The notes: generated from the letters alone by a model not told the origin. Counted from the first letter of the stretch, positions 24,276 to 32,871 are shown. The stretch is 32,969 nt of DNA from Funiculus sociatus GB2-C1 (GCF_039962115.1 NZ_JAMPKJ010000065.1:1-32969); one strand, 5' to 3'. Translations and numbers: made by a program.

Positions 24276-25991
24276 TTATCTTGGATAACGCTCCACCATT
24301 CCCAAAACAGGCGTTACTTCCGATTCTGCCACTTTTGAAACTAAAAATCCCTCCGCATAAATCTGGGGATTCACTTCTGCGATTTGGGTATAAGATTGGC
24401 GAACCTGAGCATTAACTGCAACAGTTTTTACATCGTACATTTGCATAGCCATCTTGGGGTATACGCCAAAACCGATAATCAGCACCAGAAAGCAGACAGC
24501 GATAAACACTTCACGAGGTCTAGCATCGGTAAATTCTGCATCTATAGGCAAGGTACAGTTTGTACCAAAGCAAACTGGCTCCTGATTTCCCTGACTCTGC
24601 AAATCTACATCAGTAATGTCGCAGGTAGGTGCAATGTCGCAGGTAGGTACTTCACCAGAATTGTAAAATACCTGTCGCAGCATCGAAAGTAGATAAATCG
24701 GAGTCAGGATGACACCCACGGCGGCTAGAAAGACTGTCACGGTGCGGAAAGTTGAGCTGTAGATATCGCTAGTCGTCACACCGACGAAAACCGCAAGTTC
24801 GCTAGCAAAGCCACTCATCCCCGGTAGAGCCAACGATGCCATCACACCCATTGTAAACAGGGCAAACACAGTCGGCATTGCCTGAGCAATCCCGCCCATT
24901 TCTTTCATCGACATCGTGTGAGTGCGATCGTAAGTCACCCCGGCTAAAAAGAATAGTAATGATGCAATTAAACCGTGAGATATCATTTGCAGCATTGCGC
25001 CGTTGATTCCCAAGTCAGTAAACGACGCAATCCCCAACAGGACAAATCCCATGTGAGAAACCGACGAATACGCGAGGCGACGCTTCATATTCGTTTGGGC
25101 AAAGGAGTTAAACGCACCGTAGATAATATTGACAACGCCCAGAATCGCTAAAACAGGTGCAAAGTAAACGTGTGCATCCGAAAGAAGTCCTAAATTTAGG
25201 CGAATCAACCCATATCCGCCCATCTTCAGCAGTACGCCCGCTAATACCATCGATACGGGAGAGGATGCCTCGCCGTGTGCATCCGGTAGCCAGGTGTGCA
25301 GGGGGAAAACAGCTAGTTTGACACCAAAGGCAACTAGCAATCCTGCATAAAGCAGCAGTTCTAAAGTAAGGGGGTAATCCTTCAAGCCGAGTTCGACCAT
25401 ATCGAAGGTCAGATTGTCGCCGTAGAATGCCATCCCCAGACCAGCGACCAAAATAAAAATAGAAGCGGCGGCGGTATATAGTAAGAACTTCATCGCGGCG
25501 TACTGACGCTTCTGACCTCCCCAAATCGAGACGAGTAGGTAGACGGGAATTAGTTCTACTTCCCACATAATGAACAGCAGCAGCACGTCTTGGGCGACGA
25601 ATACCCCTACCTGTGCGGAATACAGCACCAGCATCAGGAAATAGAAGAGGTGGGGTTTGAGATTGACTTGCCACGCCGCAAATATTGAGAGTGTCGTCAC
25701 TAATCCTGCCAGAAGCACAAGCGGGGCTGAAACTCCATCAATCGAAACTGCCCAGTTCAAGCCTAACTGAGGCAGCCAGGTATATTTCTCTACGAGTTGA
25801 AAAGTGGCGCTAGTTGGATCGTAATGCTTCCAAAAGACGTAGCACATCAATACAAAGTCTGCGATCCCCACACCCAGCGCATACCACCGCACGCGCTTAC
25901 CGTCTTTATCAGGCAGAAAAGGAATAAGCAGTGCAGCAACGAGTGGGAGCAGGATAATCGCGCTAAGCCAGGGAAATTGATCCGCTATCAT
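24276..25991 (-). CDS. ndhD: NAD(P)H-quinone oxidoreductase chain 4 (NdhD1/D2-like)
   Basis: 571 residues, about 14 membrane helices. It is a proton-pumping antiporter-like subunit of the thylakoid NDH-1 complex. Family signatures: [17 protein letters not shown] with the essential helix Glu, [20 protein letters not shown], the Lys-bearing [11 protein letters not shown] and [13 protein letters not shown]. The N-terminus ([36 protein letters not shown]) resembles NdhD1/D2 of respiratory and cyclic NDH-1 rather than the CO2-uptake forms D3/D4. An unusual loop late in the protein has a tandem [12 protein letters not shown] from an exact-length 18-bp duplication (24615-24650) and two more cysteines ([12 protein letters not shown]). 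It is solitary, as ndhD paralogs often are. Confidence 0.9.
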   Translation of the reverse strand: MIADQFPWLSAIILLPLVAALLIPFLPDKDGKRVRWYALGVGIADFVLMCYVFWKHYDPTSATFQLVEKYTWLPQLGLNWAVSIDGVSAPLVLLAGLVTTLSIFAAWQVNLKPHLFYFLMLVLYSAQVGVFVAQDVLLLFIMWEVELIPVYLLVSIWGGQKRQYAAMKFLLYTAAASIFILVAGLGMAFYGDNLTFDMVELGLKDYPLTLELLLYAGLLVAFGVKLAVFPLHTWLPDAHGEASSPVSMVLAGVLLKMGGYGLIRLNLGLLSDAHVYFAPVLAILGVVNIIYGAFNSFAQTNMKRRLAYSSVSHMGFVLLGIASFTDLGINGAMLQMISHGLIASLLFFLAGVTYDRTHTMSMKEMGGIAQAMPTVFALFTMGVMASLALPGMSGFASELAVFVGVTTSDIYSSTFRTVTVFLAAVGVILTPIYLLSMLRQVFYNSGEVPTCDIAPTCDITDVDLQSQGNQEPVCFGTNCTLPIDAEFTDARPREVFIAVCFLVLIIGFGVYPKMAMQMYDVKTVAVNAQVRQSYTQIAEVNPQIYAEGFLVSKVAESEVTPVLGMVERYPR

Positions 25992-26077
25992 GGCACTAGG
26001 AAAAAATACTTATTTGTCTATGTGATTATCTTATTAAACTTTGTAAACACTTATTCATAAATATTTCTTGTAGATCA

Positions 26078-26095
26078 CTATAGATGGATCTATAG
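26078..26095. promoter_or_regulatory. Perfect 8-bp palindrome upstream of ndhD
   Basis: ctatagat-gg-atctatag, 87 bases upstream of the ndhD start. It looks like a dimeric repressor site. No regulator is assigned. Confidence 0.3.
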
Positions 26096-26167
26096 GTAGT
26101 TGAGCCACTTCAGCGTCTGGTATGGGCTGGCAGCAGAAGAGAATGCGATCGCTTTTGCTAGAGGATA

Positions 26168-26206
26168 GGCGCGACGCGATAGCGAAGCGCCGACCTGTCG
26201 GTTCGC
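26168..26206. repeat. Nested GC-rich palindrome of the gcgaa/ttcgc type
   Basis: ggcgc/gcgcc (26168-26191), gcgaa/ttcgc (26182-26206) and ccgac/gtcgg (26190-26201) compete or nest. The sequence is similar to the HIP1 repeat in the HAD gene. It sits in the 366-base gap 25992-26357, which otherwise has two HIP1 sites and no gene. Confidence 0.5.
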
Positions 26207-26357
26207 TCTTTTCTCGTGGAGTCTAACTGGGAAGATGCGATCGCCTATTTACCTTTAACTACACCTTCACAGATTTTTGGCTTTGTCAACCATGTCAGTG
26301 TTTCTCTCTGTTCCATGCAAGCCTATGACCTTTAGTTAGAATCTAAGGTAAACCAGG

Positions 26358-26705
26358 ATGAAGCTAGGAGATATTGTTAGCCGTCTTGTCATCGACCCCC
26401 GCAAGTTGAGGGACTACGCGCTTAATCCTGACAACCCTATCGGCGGCGACAAAGCAGTAATGTTTCAGCGTCATTTAGGTTTTACCAAAGATAATTATGA
26501 GCCTCTGCTAGAACAAATTTCGGCACAAGCGCTTGAGGCTGAAGCAATTTTAGGACAAACTGACGAACATGGGCAACGTTATCGAGTTGATTTAGAGATT
26601 ATTGGAACCGAAGGACAGCAAGAAATTGTGCGTACAGGTTGGATAGTAGAACCAGGTAGTGATGCAGCGAGATTGGTAACGCTTTTTGTGCGGAGGCGAA
26701 GATGA
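26358..26705 (+). CDS. DUF6883 domain protein
   Basis: 115 residues: LRDYALNPDNPIGGDKAVMF, QRHLGFTKDNYEPLLEQI, then YRVDLEIIGTEGQQEIVRTG and WIVEPGSDAARLVTLFV. This is the DUF6883 pattern (alpha/beta, about 110 residues), often found beside small partner genes or as a toxin-like C-terminal domain. Function unproven. Its stop overlaps the start of the next gene by four bases (ATGA, 26702-26705), implying coupled translation. Confidence 0.75.
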   Translation: MKLGDIVSRLVIDPRKLRDYALNPDNPIGGDKAVMFQRHLGFTKDNYEPLLEQISAQALEAEAILGQTDEHGQRYRVDLEIIGTEGQQEIVRTGWIVEPGSDAARLVTLFVRRRR

Positions 26706-27013
26706 TTGAACCAGAATTATTTGATGTGATAGAACTGCTGGTTAATCTGCCTGAGTATAATCTTGAGACGGGAGTGCGAGGAGCAATTGTAGATTGTTAT
26801 GCTGATGGTAAATATGAGGTAGAGTTTACTAACGAAGAAGGGGAAACAGAGGTTCTTTGTCCACTATCATCTAATCAATTTATTGTGGTTTGGAAAGCTA
26901 AAACCGAGAGTTGGTTATCAGTAGCAGAACAGATTGTAGCTGCAATCGGGAATTTGTCTGAGGAACGTAAACGAGAAGTTTTAGATTTTACTCGTGCTTT
27001 GTATAAAAAGTAA
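26702..27013 (+). CDS. DUF4926 domain protein, likely partner of DUF6883
   Basis: 103 residues. Residues 1-60 (LFDVIELLVNLPEYNLETGV, RGAIVDCYADGKYEVEFTNE) form a small SH3-like barrel of DUF4926 type. Residues about 68-103 (WLSVAEQIVAAIGNLSEERK, REVLDFTRALYKK) resemble the short helical DUF2281-type tail of antitoxin-like proteins. ggagg lies five bases before the start, inside the upstream gene. The tight overlap suggests a two-protein module, toxin-antitoxin or immunity-like; this is inference. Confidence 0.75.
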   Translation: MIEPELFDVIELLVNLPEYNLETGVRGAIVDCYADGKYEVEFTNEEGETEVLCPLSSNQFIVVWKAKTESWLSVAEQIVAAIGNLSEERKREVLDFTRALYKK

Positions 27014-27122
27014 TTATTTTGAGAATGCGATCGCCTGTTTTGGCTGGAATATAAAGAGCGCGATCGCCCTTGGCGCACACGTCGCGATCGCATCCATCAA
27101 CCCTTGCAAGAGAACCTCAAAT

Positions 27123-28088
27123 ATGAGTCCTGATGACCAAACTGGCCCTTTAAGTACGAATTCTGATGAACAAGATTTCGGCTTCAACGAAGATTCAGAG
27201 GATGATTTTATTGAAGTAGAGGCTTTTGGTCATCGTTTCCTTACCTTGCGGGGGAATGGCGAAGACCTCATTACTTTAGAACGAGAAGGCGCAATTTATA
27301 GCCATCTTTGGGATGAAGCGTCACAAACATTTAGGTATTATCGTATTCGCTTCCTTCCCTCAGAAATATTTCAATATGTCGAGGCGCATGTTGCACAGCA
27401 ACAGTTTTATAAGGCACAAGCCGATGGTGCTAGTTTTTCTGAAGCAGTTCAAGCAATTCAAAATCCAAAAATCCGACAACGAGTAGTTTCCTATGGAAAT
27501 TACGGTCGTGATGTTGAATATATACGGGGTTGTATCGCCAGTTTCTGTCCACCAGAGATTGAAGAACTTGCTTGTGGAGGGCGGCCCGATCGCTATGAGT
27601 TGCTGCCAAACCTTAATCAAATTGATAAAAGCAGCCTTCTAATTAAGATCATAGATAATTTTCGTGTTGTTGCTCGGTTGCTTGCAAAACGAGGGCATGC
27701 TCGTTCCCCATTCGTTGTGGACAACGAATACGATGTGCAGGATCTTTTATTTGCTTGTGTTCGCTCTATATTTGATGATGCACGAACTGAAGAATGGACA
27801 CCAAAACATGCTGGTACATCAAAGCGAGTGGATATTGTTATCCCTTCAGCGGACACTTTAATTGAAACTAAATTTGTACGGTCAAGTTCTCATGCTAAGA
27901 CTGTGATAGACGAGATAAAAATTGATATTGAGAGCTATCACAACCATACCCACTGCAAAACTCTACTTGTTCTAATTTATGATCCAAAAGTGTTGATTAT
28001 TGATCCAACAGCTTTAGAAAATGACTTGTCTGGTCGTCGAACTAAGGCTAGATCGACATTCAATGTTCAGGTTATGGTTCGACGCTAG
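27123..28088 (+). CDS. DpnII/MboI-like PD-(D/E)XK nuclease with an N-terminal domain
   Basis: 321 residues from ATG 27123; the longer frame upstream only crosses HIP1 repeats. Residues about 170-321 match the REase_DpnII-MboI type: VVDNEYDVQDLLFACVRSIF, FDDARTEEWTPKHAG, RVDIVIPSADTLIETKF. The catalytic set is E203/D205 in the NEYD motif and D237, E248, K250. The tail HCKTLLVLIYDPKVLI then DPTALENDL is also typical. Residues 1-165 are an unrecognised domain (VEAFGHRFLTLRGNGEDLIT...). No methyltransferase is adjacent, so it is not a standard restriction enzyme locus; defence or nucleic-acid repair roles are possible. An attC-like site starts 10 bases after the stop, making this a candidate integron cassette gene. 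Confidence 0.75.
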   Translation: MSPDDQTGPLSTNSDEQDFGFNEDSEDDFIEVEAFGHRFLTLRGNGEDLITLEREGAIYSHLWDEASQTFRYYRIRFLPSEIFQYVEAHVAQQQFYKAQADGASFSEAVQAIQNPKIRQRVVSYGNYGRDVEYIRGCIASFCPPEIEELACGGRPDRYELLPNLNQIDKSSLLIKIIDNFRVVARLLAKRGHARSPFVVDNEYDVQDLLFACVRSIFDDARTEEWTPKHAGTSKRVDIVIPSADTLIETKFVRSSSHAKTVIDEIKIDIESYHNHTHCKTLLVLIYDPKVLIIDPTALENDLSGRRTKARSTFNVQVMVRR

Positions 28089-28098
28089 TTGTAAAGCT

Positions 28099-28182
28099 AC
28101 CTAACGCTCCGTTGAAGCGGTAGTCGAAAGCTCCTTGTGTTCAACTAAATTTTGTTTGCCCCGCTCAACTGGACTGTTAAGT
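28099..28182 (+). other. attC-like integron recombination site
   Basis: 84 bases. R'' is acctaac (28099-28105, fits RYYYAAC) and R' is gttaagt (28176-28182, fits GTTRRRY). L'' gttgaagcgg (28111-28120) pairs with L' ccgctcaac (28161-28169) except for one unpaired A, the extrahelical base expected in attC. Spacers are 5 and 6 bases and the central variable part is 40 bases. No integrase is seen in the window, and no second site was found. Confidence 0.65.
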
Positions 28183-28264
28183 AATAAAAATACTTTGATC
28201 GAATAGCTGTCTGATGGGCGATCAGCCTCACCATTACTATTAGAGCTAGTCGCTTAAGCGGAAT

Positions 28265-28314
28265 AGCCCTAAACTAAAGTTTGGGCTAAAAGCTAAAACC
28301 CGTTTCAACGGGTT
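28265..28314. repeat. Tandem small hairpins of an intergenic repeat
   Basis: agccctaaact with agtttgggct (28265-28286, one bulge) and aacccgtt (28297-28304) with aacgggtt (28307-28314). This is the acccgtttcaacgggtt type found widely between cyanobacterial genes. The remainder of 28183-28398 shows no gene. Confidence 0.6.
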
Positions 28315-28398
28315 CAAACCTCACCCAGTAAGCTTTGACTTTCTTAAGCTTTGAACGGGAAATTTATTTCCAGGCTCGTTGCCTGAGTGCCATTCCTA

Positions 28399-28935
28399 TT
28401 AAGCGAGTCGTTCTGGAAGGGGTTTGAGAGGATAAACTTTCCAGAAGAAGGCATCTGCTGCGTGTTGGTCGCCGGGAAAGTTCACAGCTTCGACAATGCG
28501 ATCGCCTTCAATTTTGAACAACAATGCCCAAAGCTGATCGATATTGTCCCGTTCCATGTTGCTCCAGCCTCGATGAACATCGACAACATAGGAGTCATTA
28601 CCGCCTAAAAATAAAACCTCAGCCCGAAACTTGGCTAAGCCAAGCTGTTGGAAGAAGGCTAAAACTTCATTTACACCTCGCTTGGTTCCAGCTAGTGGGT
28701 GATGTCCGGGAATTGTCCAAGCAATATTCGGAGCAAAAATTTGCCGAACGGTTCCTAAGTCGCCCTTACCGTATGCCTCGTAGTAACGTTTAATAATTGC
28801 AACATTGGGATGTTCGGTAGAGCTAGTTTCTGCTGAAGCTTTCTGTCCGAATAAACCTTGACTACCTAACAGAAAAGAGAAACTAGCAATAGCTCCTGTA
28901 CTCAAGAATTCTTTTCGAGTTTGTCGGTTCAACAT
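28399..28935 (-). CDS. Exported SnoaL-like / NTF2-fold protein
   Basis: 178 residues. The N-terminus MLNRQTRKEFLSTGAIASFS then FLLGSQGLFG reads as a Tat-like signal (TRKEFLS, with RK in place of RR) or a Sec signal, cleaved near KASAET. The mature part is an NTF2/SnoaL cone: IIKRYYEAYGKGDLGTVRQI, FAPNIAWTIPGHHPLAGTKR and the later RIVEAVNFPGDQHAADAFFW. The fold hosts isomerases, cyclases or binding proteins; activity unknown. aggag precedes ATG 28935. It is last in a minus-strand run after two SDR genes and an AraC regulator. Confidence 0.8.
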   Translation of the reverse strand: MLNRQTRKEFLSTGAIASFSFLLGSQGLFGQKASAETSSTEHPNVAIIKRYYEAYGKGDLGTVRQIFAPNIAWTIPGHHPLAGTKRGVNEVLAFFQQLGLAKFRAEVLFLGGNDSYVVDVHRGWSNMERDNIDQLWALLFKIEGDRIVEAVNFPGDQHAADAFFWKVYPLKPLPERLA

Positions 28936-28961
28936 TCAAGCTCCTGAATCATTATTACTCA

Positions 28962-29061
28962 TATAGCAATCCTATTTGTGTTGTGAGCCAGCCTTCCAGA
29001 TTCCCGACTTCTCTCTTGAAGTCGGGGATCTCGCCTTCACGAATCATTGAGGACTGCTATA
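28962..29061. mobile_element. 100-bp MITE-like element with TATAGCA(A/G)TCC ends
   Basis: Ends tatagcaatcc (28962-28972) and ggactgctata (29051-29061) are inverted with one mismatch. Inside, 28998-29011 pairs with 29018-29031 (agattcccgacttc and gaagtcggggatct, one U-G). The reverse strand from 29061 matches the repeat starting at 14325. The last two codons (Leu and stop) of the SDR gene at 29057-29770 lie inside this element. Confidence 0.75.
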
Positions 29062-29770
29062 GTTTGGCCCCTCCATCTACATGCAGTACCGTACCAGTGA
29101 TATAGCTATTACTCATCAAGAAAAGTACGGCGTGAGCGATATCTTCTGGGCGACCAATACGCTTTAGTGGAAGCGATGCGGCAATGACATTTAAGTTCTC
29201 TTGCTTGTTATCACCCATTGCATCATCAAGCATGGGAGTATCTACATATCCAGCGCTTATAGTGTTGACGCGGATAGGAGCAAATTCAACCGCCAGGGTT
29301 CTGGCAAGCGCTTCAACGGCAGCACCGGAAGCAGCCGCAGATGAGCCTCCCGCATATCCTTTCCAACTTGCCATGCCGGAAATAAATGAGATCGAGCCGT
29401 TCTCTTTCATCCGAGGAACAGCATATTTAGCTGCGAAGTACGAACCCCAATATTTGCCGTCAAACGACGATTTCAGTGCCGCATCATTATCGTCTGATAA
29501 CTTGCTAAAAACTGCTTGGGCTGCTGTCACAAACAGATGATCTAATTGTCCAACTTCTGAAAAAAACGCTTTGATAGAACTTTCATCTGATGAATCAAGC
29601 GGTATCGCTTTTACGTTATCGCCAATCTGTAACTTTGCTCGTTCCAATTTGTCCTTGGAGCGGCTTCCGATGACAACATTCGCACCAGCTTGGCGTGCTG
29701 CTATGGCAGTAGCCAGCCCAATACCTGAGCTACCACCGATAACAACGATTGTTTGCTCTGTCAAACTCAT
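29057..29770 (-). CDS. Atypical SDR without the Tyr-Lys catalytic pair
   Basis: 237 residues. Cofactor motif VIGGSSGIGLA (10-20) and C-terminal ITGTVLHVDGGAKL are SDR-like. Where YxxxK should stand the sequence is AGGSSAAASGAAVEALARTL, with neither Tyr nor Lys; the loop usually NNAG is FVTAAQAV. Divergent SDRs of this kind exist and may bind NADP(H) or act by other residues. The stop codon comes from the adjoining MITE end. It lies 63 bases downstream of the Tat SDR on the same strand, probably the same operon. Confidence 0.85.
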   Translation of the reverse strand: MSLTEQTIVVIGGSSGIGLATAIAARQAGANVVIGSRSKDKLERAKLQIGDNVKAIPLDSSDESSIKAFFSEVGQLDHLFVTAAQAVFSKLSDDNDAALKSSFDGKYWGSYFAAKYAVPRMKENGSISFISGMASWKGYAGGSSAAASGAAVEALARTLAVEFAPIRVNTISAGYVDTPMLDDAMGDNKQENLNVIAASLPLKRIGRPEDIAHAVLFLMSNSYITGTVLHVDGGAKL

Positions 29771-29833
29771 TTATACCGCCTAGAGGTCCTGTTATCTGAT
29801 ACGATTATCTATCCTTTTGTAGTCTTTCCAAAC

Positions 29834-30790
29834 CTACTTGGTGAGGTAGCCACCTGTTACGTCAATGTCAGTACCAATAATGCAGGTGGGGTCAGCGGAG
29901 GAGAGCCACAAAACGGTTTTTGCAATCTCTTCTGGAGCCACTAGCCGCTTGAGCGGGTATTCGTTGGCAATTTGTTCTTCGGAAAGCTTCCAAGCAGCCA
30001 TTGCCCTTCGCAGCATTGGTGTATCCACTGCACCAGGCGAGATGGAATTAATGCGGATGTTTTTGTCTGCATACTCCAAAGCTGCAACTTTAGTTAAGGA
30101 TGCGATCGCGTGTTTGCTGGCACTGTAGGGTGCGATGGTTGCAAAGCCGACATGGCTGGAAACGGAAGCATTGTTGATAATTGCACCACTCCCCTGCTTG
30201 AGCATAACGGGAAGTTCATATTTCATAGATAAGAAAGTACCTGTTGCATTGGTCGTCATCACATTCATCCAGTCTTCTAAGGACTGTTCGGCAACAGTAT
30301 TCGGAGAACTCTCAATTCCAGCATTATTGAAAGCAATGTCAATCCGACCATATTTCTGAACGCAAGTATCAATAAATGCTTTAATTTCCTCTTCCTTGCG
30401 GACATCTACTTTCTGATAGCTAGCTTTACCGCCTTGAGCGTTAATTTCTTGGGCAACCTTCTCCCCAAGTGCTTCCCGCCGACCGCAAAAGTGAACAGCG
30501 GCCCCTTCCTTAGCAAACGCCCGTGCGGTTGCTTCCCCAATTCCTGATGTGGCACCAGTAATTACAACGACTTTGCCTGCAAATCTTCCCTCTGGTTTAG
30601 CGGAAACTTGCTGTGCGACGGCAGACTGTGGCGTATTTGCATCAACCCGTCCGCCAACCGTCATTGCAGCAACACCTGCCAAGCCTGCGCCACCGTAAAG
30701 CATTATGCGACGGCGACTGACCCCTATAGTTTTCTCACGACGAGGGGTTTTGACATCACTAGAGGCGTTGTGTTCAAAATCGTTTGTCAT
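29834..30790 (-). CDS. Tat-exported SDR oxidoreductase
   Basis: 318 residues from ATG 30790 (aggga upstream; the longer frame adds 18 residues without a site). A twin-arginine signal SRRRIMLYGGAGLAGVAAMT (25-44) precedes a classical SDR: TGATSGIG 78-85, NNAG 155-158, S209, Y222 and K226 (PYSASKHA), C-terminus IIGTDIDVTGGYLTK. Tat export implies folding with cofactor in the cytoplasm and work in the periplasm or lumen. Substrate unknown. It is followed by the atypical SDR and an exported SnoaL-like protein and preceded by an AraC regulator on the same strand, so the four may form a regulated unit. Confidence 0.9.
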   Translation of the reverse strand: MTNDFEHNASSDVKTPRREKTIGVSRRRIMLYGGAGLAGVAAMTVGGRVDANTPQSAVAQQVSAKPEGRFAGKVVVITGATSGIGEATARAFAKEGAAVHFCGRREALGEKVAQEINAQGGKASYQKVDVRKEEEIKAFIDTCVQKYGRIDIAFNNAGIESSPNTVAEQSLEDWMNVMTTNATGTFLSMKYELPVMLKQGSGAIINNASVSSHVGFATIAPYSASKHAIASLTKVAALEYADKNIRINSISPGAVDTPMLRRAMAAWKLSEEQIANEYPLKRLVAPEEIAKTVLWLSSADPTCIIGTDIDVTGGYLTK

Positions 30791-30929
30791 TTTTGCTTTC
30801 CCTAGCTTTGCTTTAAGGCTGCAATTGGCTCTTGTATTATCCAAAGCTTAGAAAAGATAAAATGTACATTCATGACCGATTCTTGCTGTCGTTTATGCTA
30901 ATCTTGCTTTTCTGCGTGCTGCAATAGCA

Positions 30930-31772
30930 TTAAAGACTATCCCGATAGCCTTTAGGTGTTGTACCTGTGGCTTTACGAAATTGGGCAGTAAAGTGGCTTT
31001 GATTAGAGAAACCAACCCGATATGCCACTTCAGCAACGGGAAGATGGGTTACAGACAACAAGATTTTTGCTCGTTCCATCCGCCGATGAGTAATGTAGCG
31101 ATGCGGCGGTTGACCTGTGGCAGTTTTAAAAGCACGAGCAAAGTGAAAGGGACTTATATGCACAACACTAGCCAAGTCTGCAATGCTCAAATTTTCAGCC
31201 AGATGTTCTTCAATAAAATCTTTGACTAGGCTCAACCTGGGGGTGTCAAGCGCTCCATCTTGTAGAGCTGGCGAAATCCGTGTCCCGCTATAATTTCGTA
31301 GAAGATGAACCGCTAATAGGTTGGTCAGGGACTCAGTATAAAGTTTCCCAGCTAAACCGCCGTTGAGCATTTCGGACTTGAACAACTGCGCCAAATGCAG
31401 GATGGTCGGGTCTGCAAACATGACGCGGTAATCAATTTCAACATTGCTAGACAAAGAACTTTCTGCTGCTATTCGGCTCAGCAAGTTTGCGTCTAGCATC
31501 ATGTGAACGCACTCACTCGGTCGCTGTGAGTGTAACCAAACAAACTCGCACGATGAGTAGAGGAAAACACTTCCGGGATGCAGCGATGTTGTTTGGCTTG
31601 AACCTCCATCAACACACCACGTCACGCGCTCGTGGGGAGCAAAGGCGACACCGACAAGGTGTTTGGGCATCGTCTTATCGTTCTCACCAGGTGGTGTCAG
31701 GGAATACTCGACTGTGATGCTATCCCATTCGGCTTTGAGGCTAGACCCTACTTCAGGTTTCAATCCGGGCAT
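30930..31772 (-). CDS. AraC-family transcriptional regulator
   Basis: 280 residues. The C-terminal 100 are the double helix-turn-helix: NLSIADLASVVHISPFHFAR then AFKTATGQPPHRYITHRRME, and LPVAEVAYRVGFSNQSHFTA then QFRKATGTTPKGYR. The N-terminal 160 residues are a cupin-like sensor (FAPHERVTWCVDGGSSQTTS, HPGSVFLYSS). ATG 31772 has agaggt upstream. It lies 139 bases ahead of the Tat SDR on the same strand and probably controls that cluster; the ligand is unknown. Confidence 0.9.
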   Translation of the reverse strand: MPGLKPEVGSSLKAEWDSITVEYSLTPPGENDKTMPKHLVGVAFAPHERVTWCVDGGSSQTTSLHPGSVFLYSSCEFVWLHSQRPSECVHMMLDANLLSRIAAESSLSSNVEIDYRVMFADPTILHLAQLFKSEMLNGGLAGKLYTESLTNLLAVHLLRNYSGTRISPALQDGALDTPRLSLVKDFIEEHLAENLSIADLASVVHISPFHFARAFKTATGQPPHRYITHRRMERAKILLSVTHLPVAEVAYRVGFSNQSHFTAQFRKATGTTPKGYRDSL

Positions 31773-32109
31773 GATTTTTACCTCTGCTGATAGGCTGAGA
31801 GCAGGGATTCCTGTCAGGAACGCAAGCGTAGCGAAGGCGAAGTGAAAGCGAGCGGATCGGGTTTGCTTTTGATACGAAGCAGTATCCTCAATTCAAAGTC
31901 AGCGTGTCAAGAGGCGCTTCTTTGGCTAACAGAGAAAAGTTCGTGTTTTAACCTAAGACATGAACGATAGGCGATCGCGCTATCTGACCTTGACTCCATA
32001 GAGAAAGATGGGATTATTTCTTTGATTCTTAGGATATATTCTTGAAATATGCCACTTTGTTGTAAATTCGCTTACACTCTATCCTATTTGCTCATTCCGA
32101 GAAATTTTT
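31773..32109. other. Intergenic region, degenerate repeats only
   Basis: 337 bases between divergent genes. A gcaagcgtagcgaaggcgaa block (31833-31852) is the gcgtagcga-type simple repeat seen elsewhere, and one HIP1 site lies near 31972. Promoters for the AraC gene and the DUF4419 gene must lie here. No gene or RNA was recognised. Confidence 0.45.
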
Positions 32110-32871
32110 ATGGAAACTGTAGCGTCAATTTTGCATAAATCGGAGGGAGAAATTAGTTTTCTCGTTGATGATGTCCAGGTATGTCAAGATATCATTCCCG
32201 TTAGCGGAGTTTGGACTAAATTTGAAGAGCGATTAGGTTCTCCATTATTGGCATTTAGCCACAGTAAATCATTTGAAGTCATTCAGGAATCAGGAAATCA
32301 TCCCCTAGTCACTGCTGTTCATATTGCCCACAGCGAACATCGACCCTTGTTGCTGACTCCAGATGCAATTTGGCTGACGATTGCCCAAGGGTTTGCACAA
32401 CACATCAATAATAATGCGGAAAAGTTGCGATCGCGTTTTGTGGGTCATTCAGGCAAGCTGGAGTTAAAGATTGAGACCCAAAAACTCGCTCAACCGAGTG
32501 ACTGGGCTGAAGTGATTGAACAATGGTCAGAACGCATTCGTCACAATGTTAAGCCCGATATTCACTCACTAATGGTGTGCAACTTCAGCACCACTACATC
32601 CATCATTCAAACTGCAAGTCAGGTGGTGATGATGGAGGCATTTCAGCAGTATTTTGATTATATGCTCTATGCCATTTGCGGCATTCCTTGGATTGCGGTG
32701 CGCGGAACAGAAGCAGACTGGCGCAGTATCCGGGGGCGGGTTGAAGCGATCGCTGCTTACGATCTGGGTTGGTGGACAGAACGGCTGTTGCCAATTTGTG
32801 ATGCTTTGATTGACACCGTTGCTGGTAGACCGACCCTGAAATTTTGGCAGCAGATTTATAGCGTTTCCTAG
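32110..32871 (+). pseudogene. DUF4419 protein, truncated by an IS630-family element
   Basis: 253 residues remain: LLLTPDAIWLTIAQGFAQHI, LRSRFVGHSGKLELKI, MVCNFSTTTSIIQTASQVVM, YAICGIPWIAVRGTEADW and DLGWWTERLLPICDALID are the DUF4419 signature, function unknown. Relatives continue well past FWQQIYS, by roughly 100 residues. Here three new codons and a stop follow, exactly where DNA of IS630 type begins (about 32859). The N-terminal part looks intact, so a shortened protein may be made. Confidence 0.75.

Noticed and set aside
24276-25991. NdhD3/NdhD4 of the CO2-uptake complexes
   Set aside because: The N-terminal sequence resembles the D1/D2 type, and no ndhF3/F4 or cupA/B gene is adjacent.
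26994-27122. Upstream extension of the nuclease gene to 26994
   Set aside because: The added 43 residues translate HIP1 repeats, overlap the DUF4926 gene and have no ribosome site; ATG 27123 is preferred.
30863-30894. TGTACATTCATGACC...TGTCG in the gap between the AraC and SDR genes, as another CAST-like end
   Set aside because: Only one end, no partner within reach and no second TTTGTC-type repeat; a short chance match is more likely.
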